In this document: positions 10,624 to 23,000 of the stretch, piece by piece
Numbering within the stretch: position 1 is the first letter of the stretch
Layout: every line of letters starts with the position of its first letter
Assembly: GCF_043641665.1 (NCBI RefSeq)
Contig: NC_092200.1
Coordinates: 14,097,694 to 14,161,693 of the forward strand
Reading direction: 5' to 3'
Origin: Enoplosus armatus
Lineage: Eukaryota; Chordata; Actinopteri; Centrarchiformes; Enoplosidae
DNA length: 64,000 nt
Notes under the pieces: generated by a model
Databases searched by the model: none
What the model was told of the DNA's origin: nothing
Seen by the model: only the letters and a program-made list of their open reading frames with translations
Position numbers and translations under genes: made by a program

Positions 10624-10685
10624 CTGATGGTGGTATAGTGGTGAGCATAGCTGCATCACAGAGGTATTCTTCTCAAGCAATGTTT
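10624..10685 (+). pseudogene. tRNA-Gly relic (5' part, interrupted)
   Basis: The sequence TGGTGGTATAGTGGTGAGCA followed by TAGCTGC matches the 5' half of vertebrate tRNA-Gly(UCC), including the A box. A roughly 14-base unrelated piece follows, and then CTTCTCAAGCAATG resembles the anticodon loop and 3' anticodon stem. No T arm is recognisable after that. The comparison is from memory of the gene family. Confidence 0.55.
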
Positions 10686-11382
10686 ATAGTAAAAGTACAA
10701 TTACTTTTTCGCGTAGCAATGGAGCTTGATAGACATACCCATTATACACCAGTTTACAACTCAAGTCATGTCACTTACAATTCCCATCAGCGCGTTTCAG
10801 TGGACAGAATCCTTCAATTTCCTAACAAGGCTTATATTTAGAAACACTTACAGAACTATGTTGCTAGCACAGTTCCCAAACAGTTCTTGAGAAAAGTGAC
10901 AATAATACTTAAGATGAGTAAACCAGAACACCAAAGTGTGATGGAAATGTACATTATGCTTAGTTGGCATGCGCATTATATGACAGGCACCAGGAGTTTA
11001 TCCACCCTTGTTTTTTCCCCCAGCCTGTATTTGGGACCACCCTTGGTTTGTTCATGGCGACCATGTCCCCGACCTCAGGCCTGGCTTTTGTTTGACTACG
11101 GGCTTTTATTTGAGAAAATATGGTAAGTCAGTGACCATGTGTAGCCTATCACATACTTTTATGACTCTATTGTTTATATATTATGATACGCCTATTCATA
11201 ACTAGTATTGAGACTTCCTTTTCTTTAATTCTTATTGTGAAATAAAATGGAAGCCATTCACTGGTTGTTGGTATGTTGCCTGTTAAAGCAGCTCAGTGTC
11301 GGAAACCTTCAGTGTAACTGAATGCACTCTGACCTGCTGTTTCTATCACATTGTCATAGGTATCCATTCTGGAGAGGTTGAG

Positions 11383-11437
11383 GTTGTTGTGGCCCAGTGG
11401 TTAAGGCAATGGCCAGGTTTGAATCCTGCCAACAACA
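11383..11437 (+). pseudogene. tRNA-Ser-like relic lacking anticodon and variable arms
   Basis: A perfect 7-bp acceptor stem (GTTGTTG with CAACAAC) encloses a D arm with TGGCCCAGTGGTTAAGGC and a T arm with AGGTTTGAATCCTG, discriminator A. In between, only AATGG remains where about 30 bases of anticodon and variable arm belong. The D-arm and T-arm wording matches vertebrate tRNA-Ser(AGA/UGA). The deletion removes the decoding function while keeping both internal promoter boxes and a closed acceptor helix. Confidence 0.6.
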
Positions 11438-11700
11438 TGGTGACCAACCAGAGTTGGTTACAGTGACTCTGATGAGTGTTGCCTGTTAAAGCTGCTTACT
11501 GTGGGAAACCTGTTACCGAATGAACTCTGACCTGCTGTTTCTATTGCATCATTTGATTTGACCTCTATTAGCTATCACCTATACAATATTTAAAACTAGA
11601 ATGTTTCATAAGTTTTGAATCACATAACAAACACTTTCTGATTATTCACTTGGAGTACTTGATGCTCTGGGGCTGTGCTTTCTGTCAGCCACTTTTCTTA

Positions 11701-11769
11701 GTGTATGTAGCCCAATGAAATAGTGCTTTGCATGTGTGAAGTCACAGCATCAATCCCTGATGTTTCTGT
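11701..11769 (+). pseudogene. tRNA-Ala relic, degenerate
   Basis: Co-linear with the tRNA-Ala at 10077-10148: ATGTAGC, a decayed D arm, TGCTTTGCATGTGTGA (anticodon arm region), TCAATCCC (T loop) and GATGTTTCT in place of the acceptor strand. The D stem and T stem no longer pair. The upstream flank is also a diverged copy of the flank of the intact gene. Confidence 0.55.
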
Positions 11770-14300
11770 TGAAGATGAGCTCTGTATGTGACCAAACTGT
11801 AGTAAATCAGTGACCTGTTCACATGTGGTCTTTTATTGAGTGGATAGGTTCAAATTACATCTGTGCTTTCTCTGATGACAAATTCTGTAAGAACTGAAGA
11901 AATAAATTGCACAGCATGAGGCATCAGCTAAATGGAAATATACTCAGTTCACCAGCCTTTATATTTGCTGAAATAGTCACTCCACCTTTTACACCAATTG
12001 TTTTTACCATGTAACTTCATAGTATACAGCTTATTGAGCAGTATTAAAATTATAAATGAATAATTAATATAAATATAAATAACAATCTTTGAGGACAGAG
12101 GATTCAGAGATTTTTCAGAAAGTTGTTGTTAATGACACCAGTGGCTGTTAAGTTGTCCACCCCTGCCTTGCATCTCTCTTGGCTAGTTGAAAGCAATCGT
12201 TAGTTATACACTAGGGCAGGTGTGTGTGCAGTGAGCCATCCTCTGAGAGGTGTGTAAATGCGTGTGTGTGTGTACGACTAAACATCCATCACTGTCAAAA
12301 GGAAATGCAATCATTACAGGCTGACTTCGTCAGATCCTGAAGGGGCATGTTCATTTTATCATTTGAAGATCTGCTTGCTGAATTATTTACTGTAGATACT
12401 ATTTATGGTTACGATTAAACTCAAATCAAAGCTAGAACCCGGCCTGCTGTCCCAGTTTGCTACGGCTCACTGTGGTTGCACTGGTTTCTGCAGTGGTCTG
12501 GAGAACAGACCATTTGACAAAAAAATTGGCACAAATACCCAAAGCTGCTGACACATCCAATCTCTCTGATCTATCCAATCCGCATTGCGCCATAGGAGCG
12601 TGAAATTAAGCTTTTCTCAACTTTATTAAGCCATATATATTTACTTCCATGTTCAGCAACATTACCATAAGAAAAGCTTACAGCATCACAATTCCAATGA
12701 CAGATGCACATTTGAAATGACAGTAAGGCTATAATATGATGATGCGGTGTCATATTTTTTTAAAGGCCCTGGTAGTGACAGGTGTTTTCAATTATTCTGT
12801 CTGATTAGAAATACGTGAGGTCTTCAATTTACATGAACCAATAAGAATAATAAAAGTGGAAGAAGCGCCAAAGGCCTGGTCACACCAGTATCTAAAATGG
12901 CACAATTTTGCGGCAAATGTTTACCTTGTGAGGCAAAGTAAATCCATGAAAATATTTTGTGTTGAGTTAAATTTTGGTGAACTTTGACACTCAAATTCAT
13001 GCTGTTGATTAATCAACCCATTTGGCAGTGCAGACGTTTGTGCAAACTGAGAGAAAATGAAGGAAGCTTATTAGCTGCAGCTACTTTTATTTACTTCTTT
13101 TACTTACTTAGCCCTGCAAATAGCCATTACCTCACCAAGCCTTTAAAATTGTCTTTAGCACAAGGAAGAAAAGGAGTCTGATGCTGCATGTCATATTGGA
13201 GTTGGTGTTCGTAACCTTAGTGGAATTCATCACTGTAAACTTGAATCAAGAACTTGTTGACTGTTTATTTAGTTCTAAATGCTGTCTCCTGCTATTCCCC
13301 TATTCTTAGATGAGGTGGAAAACAGAGAGTGTAAGACTTCTTTCACACTCCAGAGAAAATTCTTCTCAGAAATGCATCGACTTTGTTCAGTCACAACACC
13401 TCAGAACACTGAGGCCCTGGGAGAGTTTACTGGGGCAAGTGTGTGTGCGTGCATTCAGACTCAGACATTATTCTTTCATTAAGACAACAATATTATCTCG
13501 GTCTATACAAACAGCCGTACAGATGAATCCATGACAGATTTCCTATGTGTCCGTGTAAACCTTCAAAACAATACAAACACAACCCAGCCATGCAGTTTCA
13601 AATCTTATCATTGCATCATGTAAATAAACTCAGAGTCAAACAATGCAGTCATCACTGTCAGTGGGTGATGGTCAATGATGTTGACATTGCTGTCGACACT
13701 CAGTCTAACCTTCCAGAGGCTGGACTGGGAGGCGCAAAGCCCTAAACGACAAACTCAATGACCACAAAACAATTACAGTATCATTACTGACTCCACCTAA
13801 ACAAACAAATGGAAAGATATCAGGCAATATTTATTCCATCTGAAACTGTCCAGGAAACAAAACAAGAGTTTTTTTTTTCTTCTGAGAGGCAAAACAACAG
13901 GGTTTAGAGACACAAACAGAGGAGACAATAGTTGACTCTGTGGTACACATCGCAGTGCAGTTGCCCTCAATTTTCACAACGCCTCCACGGCCAGCATCTT
14001 GGAGGCAGGAAGGATATTAAAGCGTTTTCCCAGAGTTGACAGAAGAATACAGGGAAGTGGGTTGACCCAACAGTTTTGACCAAAAGCGGTGCAGGAAGTG
14101 CCATGCTTCCATGCAGAGCTGCACTGTTGTGACGGGTGAACTGCTGGCAAGGCACAAAGCACTGTGGCCCAACTGTGGCTTCTCAAGGTTGATGTCAGTT
14201 TCTAGCATTGTATTGTAGTTATTTTTGCTAGCATTGTAATATTGAAGCTACTTCACATTTTTTTTCAAACATACACATACTTAAATGGCAGGAATGTTGA
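11770..14300. other. No gene seen
   Basis: A+T-rich intergenic sequence. Open frames near 13279-13745 and 13967-14208 overlap in several frames and carry no domain. Around 12875-13000 a 'GGTCACACCAG ... GAACTTTGACAC' stretch is of a type I recall from teleost repeats; a shorter echo (GAACTTTGACACATGAAATC) is near 15390. This assignment is weak. Confidence 0.5.
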
Positions 14301-14307
14301 ACCATGT

Positions 14308-14465
14308 TCCATGGAGAGCCAACAGTCTGCAGGTTTTCATTCTACCAATCTCCTCAGGTGTCACTGATGGGTTCCTCCCCCTCTACCTGAAAGAGTACTA
14401 ATCAAGGAAATCAATTGGTGGAGTATTTGGTGGGAATAAAAAGCTGCAGACTGTTGGCCCTGGGA
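14308..14465. mobile_element. Small foldback element
   Basis: The left end GCCAACAGTCTGCAGGTTTT plus CATTCTACCA is the near-complement of the right end (TGGTGGGAATAAAAAGC then TGCAGACTGTTGGC): about 27 of 32 positions pair. The interior of about 90 bases has no coding capacity. It is probably a short non-autonomous DNA transposon relic. No target-site duplication is obvious. Confidence 0.6.
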
Positions 14466-14777
14466 CTTATTTCATCTGGGGGTGGTGCCTTGTGTTCTGC
14501 GTCACACAGAGTTTTGATGTTCTGATGTGCGTTCTGCCATTGGGTCATCTCGTCACATTTTGGACAAGCTAGCTGTCTGAACCCCAAGATAAAACCAAAG
14601 GAGACCTCACGCCTAATTGTAACTTAAAAGGATTAAATATTTTTAATTTAGATTTGTGCTCCTTGTACTTTTGGCATGGCTGCAACTGCGACTAGACTTC
14701 CCTGCAGATTTTCAAATGTTATACTGAAAAATACATTACTTTACATAATACATTTTAGATGGGCTAAATTATTAGCT

Positions 14778-14797
14778 GGGGGGGGGGGGGGGGGGGG
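14778..14797. repeat. Poly-G run, 20 bases
   Basis: Uninterrupted G20. The exact length is doubtful because such runs are error-prone in sequencing. Confidence 0.9.
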
Positions 14798-14799
14798 CT

Positions 14800-16009
14800 G
14801 TATTCTGCAATCAGTGTAGTATGTTGCATCAATAGATGCCCAGCCCAAACAGACTTACAAGGCAGACTTTCAATTTCCATGTATATAGGTGTGAGATCAA
14901 ATTTTAGAAATACATGAATAGCATATTCTGTATGCTGTCATATTTGACATGCGTCAGTTAACCTGATCTGTTTTATGCATGAAATATCAACTCAATATAT
15001 CGAAAAATGATGTCAGTCTAACCCTAGACTGAACGCTGACACACACATGCAGGGGTATGTATGCACAAACACACCAGCATGCAGATATCTGCCAAATATG
15101 GCCCCCAAACAAAAATATTTGGCCCCCGGTGAAAGCATAGGTCTTCATTTTAATAATACCAATAAACATGACCTTGTAGCCTCATAGTGCATCACGGTCA
15201 TCTTTTGTAAAATTTGTATTATTACGAGCTGCTGTAACTCTGTTAACCCAAATTTAGAGGAAAGATTACTGCCAGATACAATCCTAAAACAAACACTGTC
15301 ATGGTTTATGGTACTTCACTTCCCATTCATTTGTATGTGGAACAGGGCGAGACACATTTACCTCCAAAATGACCAGTTCAAACTGATTGAACTTTGACAC
15401 ATGAAATCGTGAGGCTCTCCATTTTCCAGCTGGTTTGAGAGAGGGGGTGGGATTGGCCTCATTGTCTATAACCTTGTTTATACAATTGCACCTTGAAATA
15501 ATCCATGCAGCAGAGGAGAAGGGATGCTGGCTGGGTGTAGTGAGTGCAAGGACAGTGATGGAGGTTAACAGTGAAGTGTTTGATGAGAAGCTTTGTGGAC
15601 TGCTGCTGTTGGCCTGCTAGCAATGCTAGCTCCTACAGTGTATGTTTACATGCTAATTCCTGTCCCGCTTGCTTTTTGCCACACCACGTGAGTAAATTTT
15701 GCCTGGAAAATCTGACCGCAGCTTAACTGGGACTCTTGAAAAAGATATTCATTATGTTATTACTAACTATGACAAGTCAAAATGTTTGCCGTGAAAAGGT
15801 TGATGTGAAATTTATAACAAACTATTTGAAGATAGAGTCCTTTCCATAAAATCAAAATTACACATTTTAAATTAATATTTTCTTTGTATTCATCATTTGT
15901 CTCAAGACACAATGTATGGAGAAAACACACACTCATATATGTTTTAATGGCAGCTACTGTTTTCCCTGAATTTCCTCCATGAATGTCCTCTGTTCTCTCT
16001 TGTTGATCC

Positions 16010-16010
<1 letters not shown>
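14800..16010. other. No gene seen
   Basis: Intergenic, A+T-rich. The small + frame at 15435-15620 has no domain and no splice context. Confidence 0.55.

Positions 16011-16012
<2 letters not shown>

Positions 16013-16052
<40 letters not shown>
16013..16052. repeat. (CA)20 microsatellite
   Basis: Twenty uninterrupted CA units. A further CA-rich stretch occurs at about 16438-16480. Confidence 0.95.
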
Positions 16053-16054
<2 letters not shown>

Positions 16055-16734
16055 CATGTTTTCAAAAGGTCCTATTTTTGATGTAATGTACACAGTGTGA
16101 CTGATCACTACAGGGGTCAAGTGGTATGTTTTGGTTTTGTAATTTATGGTAAAACTCTGGTGCATGTGTGTGTTTGTGTGCGTAGAGGCCCCAGAGTGGG
16201 GAGAAGAACTCTCTCACACACACATACATGTGCGTACATACACAAACGGTGGTCTTCTGCATTTGTGAGGACATTGTATTGACTTACATTCATTTGATGG
16301 GGCTTAAAAACACCACATACCCAACTCCCACCACGGCCTCAACCAATAACAAACAATCACCATGACGACCATCCAAAATGCCCTTACAAGAACAGTTGGC
16401 CCTAAAAAGTCAGTTCTCAGAAACAGCTAAACCAGACCACACACAAACACATACATATACACACACACACTCACACAGACTTTCCCACAGTAAAAAGCTC
16501 TGAAGCACATGACTTAAACAGGACATCCTCCCAATCGTTCACCCTCTTAAGTTCCCACTCTCCCCCTCCACCCCCATAAACCACTCTTTCCCAGTTTTTA
16601 GCTTTTTTTTCTTAATACACTAAATGTTGAATGAGCCCACTTGTGCTTTCTTAACATCACCTCACCACTTCAATCTTTTTAATCTTTTAGGCTACTGCAG
16701 CCTCCTTTCTTGATCCTCCATCTTTATTTTCACC

Positions 16735-16945
16735 ATCCCCACTGCTTGTTCCTCATCACCCGTTGTTGACATTTTTGCTATCCCTCTCTAATCCTCTTTC
16801 CTGCTTTCACCTTTCTCATACTTTTCTTACCCCCCCTCCTCTTCCTCCTCTTCCTCCTCCTCTCCTCTTTTCCCCAGTGATCCCTTTGCCCTCCTCTGTG
16901 CGACTCCCCCGTTGCTGGCCAGATCACCACACAGCTGCACTCTGT
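16735..16945. repeat. Pyrimidine-rich tract
   Basis: Dominated by C and T (CCTCTTCCTCCTCTTCCTCC and similar), running into a CA microsatellite. Open frames here are low-complexity proline/leucine shadows, not genes. Confidence 0.8.
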
Positions 16946-17002
16946 CACACACACACACACACACACATACACACACACACACACTCTCAAACACACACAC
17001 AA
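16946..17002. repeat. (CA)n microsatellite, interrupted
   Basis: Three CA blocks interrupted by TA and CTCAA. Confidence 0.95.
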
Positions 17003-17099
17003 ACTCACATACTTGGCTGGAACAGACTGCTCATTGCCATTACTAAATTAATTTGTGTCATGTGATAAGCACAGACATTTTTGCAATAGCGTGTTTGCG

Positions 17100-18190
17100 T
17101 GTGTCCAAATCCACATTCTGGGGGCCACTTTTGGAACTTATTCCAACTTTTGCAATATCTTGCATCATTTTTCCAACAACATGATCCGGTGACTGGTTTC
17201 ACGTTTCATGTTCTTTTGCAACATTTTCCCCTCTTTTGTATGTAGTACAAAAGTAGTAGTATGTTGCTTTAATATTTTCTACTGTGTGTATGACAGGTTT
17301 TAATGTGGCTGTTCACAAGTTCTTTTTTCATTACTGTCACTGACATGATGCTGAAGGAGGAATCAGTTTTACATTGTAACTCCGGCTTCTCCTCTCTGCT
17401 CTTCAATAACGCATTAAAAATGACTCATGCATGGTTTGTTGTTTTCTTTCTGAGTACAGAAGTTTTTTCTATAATTCAGATGACAAAAATCCATATCCGA
17501 TTAGAACTGGGGGCTAAACCTGCATGCATGTAGATGTAGAAGCTAAATTCCTACATCTAAATCTGTAAAACTCCACAAGATGAGATGAGATGAAAGATGA
17601 GATCAAATTTTAATGATATCCATTTGAAAACTGGGTCATTGCTGCAGTAGGAATCGGATGCTGTAGGAAAACATCGGAGAGAGCACACTGAAGATAAAGA
17701 TACTGGCTTATGCTGACTTCCTGTCAGTTTGAGAGAAATCTTATTAAGTTCTCCTCTGACAGATTTACAGACTGCCAGATGTTTGCAGTTTCCACAGGAA
17801 TTAACAAGTGCCCATCGTGTTACGTCTTCGCCATGTTGATGTGACACAGTAGTCATTCAGCTCACAATATTCTGTCAGTGGAAGCTTTTATAGATGCTGT
17901 ATGTCTTTCTGGTGAATTGAAAATTAGAGGAAACTACTGCAAATATGCATCAGTGGCTCATCACATGACTCAGTGAATTTACATAGCAGAGGCACCACTA
18001 TGCATCCTTACCAGTTGCTATTAAATCTACTGCCAGACTTGAATCTTTCTGTCAAATCTTCACGCAGGGAGGCCAGTTTACTGAAATGTAAAAATCACAC
18101 TGAACCCATTACTTTTTTCAGCTTTATACTTATTCTGCTAAATTATCTAGTATGTCACAAAATGATGAACACAGAGGAGACACTTACTGC
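17100..18190. other. No gene seen
   Basis: Intergenic. The minus frame at 17557-17856 has no recognisable domain. Confidence 0.5.
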
Positions 18191-18194
18191 AATA

Positions 18195-18705
18195 GTTTGA
18201 GATATTGTGAAATGTGCTTATTTGCTTTGTTACCGAGAGCTAGATGAGAAGATTGATACCACTGTATGCTAAATATGAAGCTAAATCTAGCAGCCAATTA
18301 TGTTAGCTTAGCATAAAGACTGAAAATGAGGGAAAAGGCTAGCCTGGCTCTGTTTAAAGGGGACAAAATCTGGCAACCAGCACCTCTAAAGCTCACTAAT
18401 TAACATGTCTCATTTGTTTAATCCATAGGAAGACAACAGGACTCCAGGAAGTCTCTGTTCCAAGAAATAGTTTGATAACACCCCATAAAGCCATTTTTGT
18501 GTTGTGTGTTCGTGATCTTTAGAGGTGCTGTTGGGCGGATTTAGTCTGGCTAGCTGTTTCCCCCTGTTTCCAGTCTTTATGCTAAGCTAAGCCAACGGTC
18601 TCCTGGCTGTAGCTGCATATTTAATGCACAGACATGAGAGGGGTATCATTCTAACTCTCAGCAAGACAGAGAACACATTTATTTCCCCCATGTTGAACTA
18701 CTCAC
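18195..18705. mobile_element. Foldback MITE-like element (family A), second complete copy
   Basis: Same architecture as 7775-8245. The left arm has TATGTTAGCTTAGCATAAAG and the right arm CTTTATGCTAAGCTAAGCC. Inside are CTCACTAATTAACATGTC, TTGTTTAATCC, CTCCAGGAAGTCTCTG and a mirrored AGAGGTGCTG. The outer ends carry GATACCAC / GGGGTATCAT, also inverted. No coding sequence. Confidence 0.8.
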
Positions 18706-19032
18706 AATCTTTTTAGACCAGGTATCTAAAGATTAAGCTCTTTATTCTCAGTTATGAAGCCAAAAATACGACCACTACGAGAAACAAGGTAAGTTCTTGG
18801 ATGACATAAAATTTGTCAGTAGGAAGTGTTTTATGTTTTTAATGGAGAGGCATAAGTGCATATCTGAGGTTTTGTAACCTCAGAAGTCAGTTTCACTTTT
18901 CCGGTGACGTGTTTGTGCCTTGTTGTATTCTGGGTGTTGCATCCTGCTGCTGCGAGTACAACAGTGGATTCAAAGGAGCCTTTTTCTAAAAGCAGAGTTC
19001 CCTCCAGCTCCGTCTTCCTGTTTACACCCATT

Positions 19033-19034
<2 letters not shown>

Positions 19035-19075
<41 letters not shown>
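19035..19075. repeat. (CA)n microsatellite
   Basis: About 20 CA units with one TA interruption. Confidence 0.95.
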
Positions 19076-19078
<3 letters not shown>

Positions 19079-19714
19079 AATCATCAGTTTGAAAGCTATA
19101 CTTGCTGACATGCATTCACTTAATAAGCATATCCCTCGCTTGCACACACTCACAGCTGCATGCTAATACAGACACACACACCTGCAGATTTATTATTCTG
19201 TAAATACTTTATGCTGCATTATTATTATTATGGTCTCCCTCCTGTTTTTGCCCACTGTGTGTGACCTCCCACAATGCACCAGTAAACCAGCCAAACTGTC
19301 TCTAAACAGGATTTCCTATGACATCATCAGTCCCTGTATCTCCTGTCTTATGAAGCTTTTTTTGTTGTTGTTTACATCCAGGAAAAGAATCAAAACAAAC
19401 TCACTGTGGTGTGCAGGAGTAGTTTGATTTATTAGCGTGTCACTAAATGACTCATTCATTCATGTCTCACACTTACCTTTCTGCAGACACGGAGGCTCAG
19501 AAGACAGACTGGAAGACAGAAATAGTGTCTGAGGACGGATTCAGATGAGTCATGCTCCTGAAAATAATCCCATATCACCACATGAGGATGCTTGTTTGCT
19601 TGAAGCTGTAGGGAGAAAACTCAACTTTGAGATTGCTTCACTCTTTGTTACGTAACATCACGGCGAAGGATGGGTAAAAGTAAATGTAAAGACAGGCTGA
19701 GTTTCATTTGATAA

Positions 19715-20015
19715 AAAAGGCCAGCAGTGCTAACATGCTCACAATGACTATGCTAACATGCTGATGTTTAGTGGTGTGTAGGTGTAATCTTTACCACGTT
19801 CGCCCTCTTGGTTTAGTTTGGTAGCATGCTAGCGTTTGCTAATTAGCACTAAACACAAAGTACAGCTGAGGCTGATGGGAATGTCACTAATAAACATGTT
19901 AGGCCAACTGAATGATGGCGCTAGAGGAAGCAGAACACCAAAGTCAGCAGGCTTCATTCTCTGGGAACCATGAATGTCTGTACAACATTTCATGACATCT
20001 GGTAGTTCAGATATT
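19715..20015 (+). repeat. Dispersed repeat family B, copy 1
   Basis: Carries the family markers in order: GCTAACATGCTCACAATGAC, ATGCTAACATGCTGATGTTT, GCTAATTAGCACTAAACACA, CAGCTGAGGCTGATGGGAA, ACCAAAGTCAGCAGG, CCATGAATGTCTGTAC and a TTTCATGACAT end. Same orientation and order as 46665-47060 and 57185-57635. I recall it as a very common teleost interspersed repeat; class not assigned. Confidence 0.8.
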
Positions 20016-23000
20016 ATTCACATTATTTTTTTGTCAATTTCTCTGAAGAATTGCTTCTGTTCTTTGTCCTTGGATTTTCTTTTGATGAAGTTTGAGTTTC
20101 ACTTGCTATAGATGTTCAGTAATGGTGACACTATCCATGCTTCTGCAGTCGTCCAGGTCTTGTATTTATTCCAACAAACTGCTGCTGCTTCTCGAAATGT
20201 AAAATACATCACTTTCTTTAATGGCAAAATCCCTCCCTGCAAAGACTCAACCCGCCATTGTGCCCTTTATAACATTCAATATAAAAGCTTTATTCAGTGG
20301 TTACAAATGGATACAGTAGTGTTTTATTACTGGAATCGCAAACAATAAATGTTCAGAGTTGTATGAATTGTGAAAAGTGAATTCTTTTGTGCTGCATTTA
20401 AAAACTCCATGAAAGCTATGCTATTCTCATCATAGTCTCTCAGTGGAGTTAAGGTGACGATTCAGAGAAACTACACGTCCAACTGTCACTTCAGGGGCTG
20501 CCGGTCTCATTACCCTCCAATAAAAGCCTCATTAAACGCCTGTTACCAAGCAACCAGCACTGTTACAAAGTGACATACGATGTTTAGTAACACTAAGTGT
20601 GTGTGTGAGGGTGCCCTTAAAGCTCTCCAAACACACTGTAGCTGGTTTGTTCAGTAGCCTGGCAGAAGACCCTGTAAAGCTACTGCCGCTTCAGTAATTA
20701 TCGTTTACTGAGGACTCCACATTTTGCAGATATTAAAAACATGTTTTTTGATTTAACCATAAACCATGAAGAATAAATTGTAAACTTTGAAGTTCTTTTC
20801 ACACAGAAAGAAAGGTTTTCATGCACAGTACAGTATCAGCTTGCTGTGTTTTCATACAATGTGACAAACTGCCCCATGGTTTACATGTTAGTATTTAGAT
20901 CAAAAGAAAACAGTTTGAACTTGAATAAAACAGACTAACTTTTATATAAAGCTACAAGAATACAAGGGATTTGACTGCTTTAAAGCATAAAACGGTACAT
21001 TTTACTTTTTGATGGTAAGCATAGATTTTACATTGCCTCTCGGCAGCACAAGAGTGTTCAAGCACCCATTTAAAAGGCTTGATGCAAGTGTATGCGAATG
21101 TATCAATGTCATCATGAGTTATAATCAAAGGCAGCAGCAGCCTGTGGGTTTTTCATCTAGTAGCCTTATATAGGCTGTAAGGGCTGCTCTGACAGTATGT
21201 CTGCTATGCATACAATGTGTTGCATACACAGAATAGGTTGCGCTGACCTACTACAGCTCATACTAGTACACACACACGCACATAAACACAAACACAAAAA
21301 GTCTACGTGATGAAAACAATGTGGCGTGAATCCACGCGAGAGCAGGTGTGCTATCAGCTGGAGGTGTGTTGCTTTTAGCATAACAGACACATCAGCTCGG
21401 TGAGGATGGAGGAATGAACCACAGCACGCAGGAGTCCATCTGTCCTGCCGACCCCCTCACCCCTCAGGGATTCTGCCTGTATAGCTGCCAAGTCTTTGTA
21501 CTGAGCCATCAATACCAGGGAGAGGAGATACAGTCGAGGTGAAGCAGTGAAAGGTGGATCTGTCCCTCTAGGATATCTCAAATGCCAGTGCAAACCTTGA
21601 AACCCACTGCTTTCCTGCAGTATTTGTACACATGCTGCAATATAACCACCATGTTTTTGCCTAGAAAAACACTGGGATGTTGTGCATTTGTTTCTGTGTG
21701 CATAAAACTAGTGCTGATGGGATTTCTTTTTTACAGCAAGTGCAGAAGGAGAAAAATATGACAGTTTCATGCTTGGAAGGGGATTTTATTACAATATGTC
21801 TTCATGCACGAATGCCTATCTATGAGAAGTTGTAGAAATGACGTTGGTGTTCTACATTTAATCAAATTTTTCACTTTTCCAGTGCAATCAAATAGAAATT
21901 AAAATGTTCACCAATGTGATCTGAGATGAAACATTACAGTTAATCTAATAAAATTACCCAAAAATGATTGAGTGTTGAAAGTTGCCATGGCAACTGGGCA
22001 GCATCCCACTGGAACTTGGTTTGAGTGACATGCTGGACACGTGGTAGTGGGCTGTGTGGTTTTGCATATAAAGACACAGCAGAGAGAGAGAGAGATACGA
22101 TTTTGATCACATACTGTGAGAATCTGCCCGGAGGCTGAGGTCACTGTGACCCCACAGGAGGAGAGCTGCCACGGTCAAGACATCAAGACGTGTGTGCATG
22201 TTCATGTGTGTGGTGTAGCAGGTATCAGACATTACATCACATGCTCATATATAAATGCAAAGTTACCCAGCACATGTGACCATGGCCTACTGTTACTCAA
22301 CAAAGCAAATGCTAAAGTAGTAGCGAGGAGCTATAATCTATGAGGATGTTATGGATTATTATGGATGATTGGCGCTGGCAGTGCGGCATGTCCCCATGTC
22401 TTTTAAGTCCATAGCTGAGACTCTTCCTGCCTTGTTTTTACTGTCTGGATGCTTCAGAGGAGCTAATTCTGTCCTTGTTGTCGGCTCGAGAGAAAGACGA
22501 TCCTGACAGAGGAAAGAGACACAAATAGCTCTTTGACCCTTCATGAGGTATATGAAGGTTTGTGTTGTGTATTTCACCACTGAACAAGACCTGAAAGCTA
22601 AATGGCTTAAAAGTGTGATGGCAGGCCAACAGTTTGAATTATTGAGCAAACACAGTTTGAGAGAGTGCAACAAGACTACAGACGGGAAAAATAAGGGTTT
22701 AAAGGACTTAGCACTCTAAACGTGCTACCTGTAACATTTATAACTTCCACCACTGTCAATTTAATTGTAAAACCTTGGAACAATTACCATCTAGTCGTTT
22801 GTTTTTCTCAGAAACAAGATAACATTTTCTCTGCACCCAAACTTTTTGTTTGCCCTAAACAACAGCTGGTGTGGTTATATTTAATCAGTCTCAGTAATGT
22901 GTGATGTGTCTTTTTGTGGCTGTGATATGGCACTTTATTTCAGGAATATGAAGACATCAGAGCCATAATTTAACACAGTCTTTTTGTTCAATAATGAGTC

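Larger units (their letters stand above)
9640..11700. repeat. Locally repeated flanks of the decayed tRNA cluster
   Basis: The same flank occurs three times, diverged: around 9640-9785, 9955-10065 and 11580-11690 (shared blocks GGGAGATT.C, TCATATGGTAAA, TTTTTCTAGG-like, CTTGATA, TGCTGTC). Another pair is TAGAC.TACCCATTAT at 10258-10273 and 10730-10746. A third pair is TTGCCTGTTAAAGC ... CTCTGACCTGCTGTTTCTAT at about 11276-11345 and 11480-11542. Together they show that this 2 kb grew by duplication of tRNA-containing units and then decayed. Confidence 0.65.

Noticed and set aside
16097..16282. 61-codon + frame over TG/CA-rich sequence
   Set aside because: Translation of microsatellite-like sequence, open on both strands for that reason.
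16763..17065. 100-codon + frame rich in proline, leucine, histidine and threonine
   Set aside because: Low-complexity translation of a CT-rich tract and a CA microsatellite.
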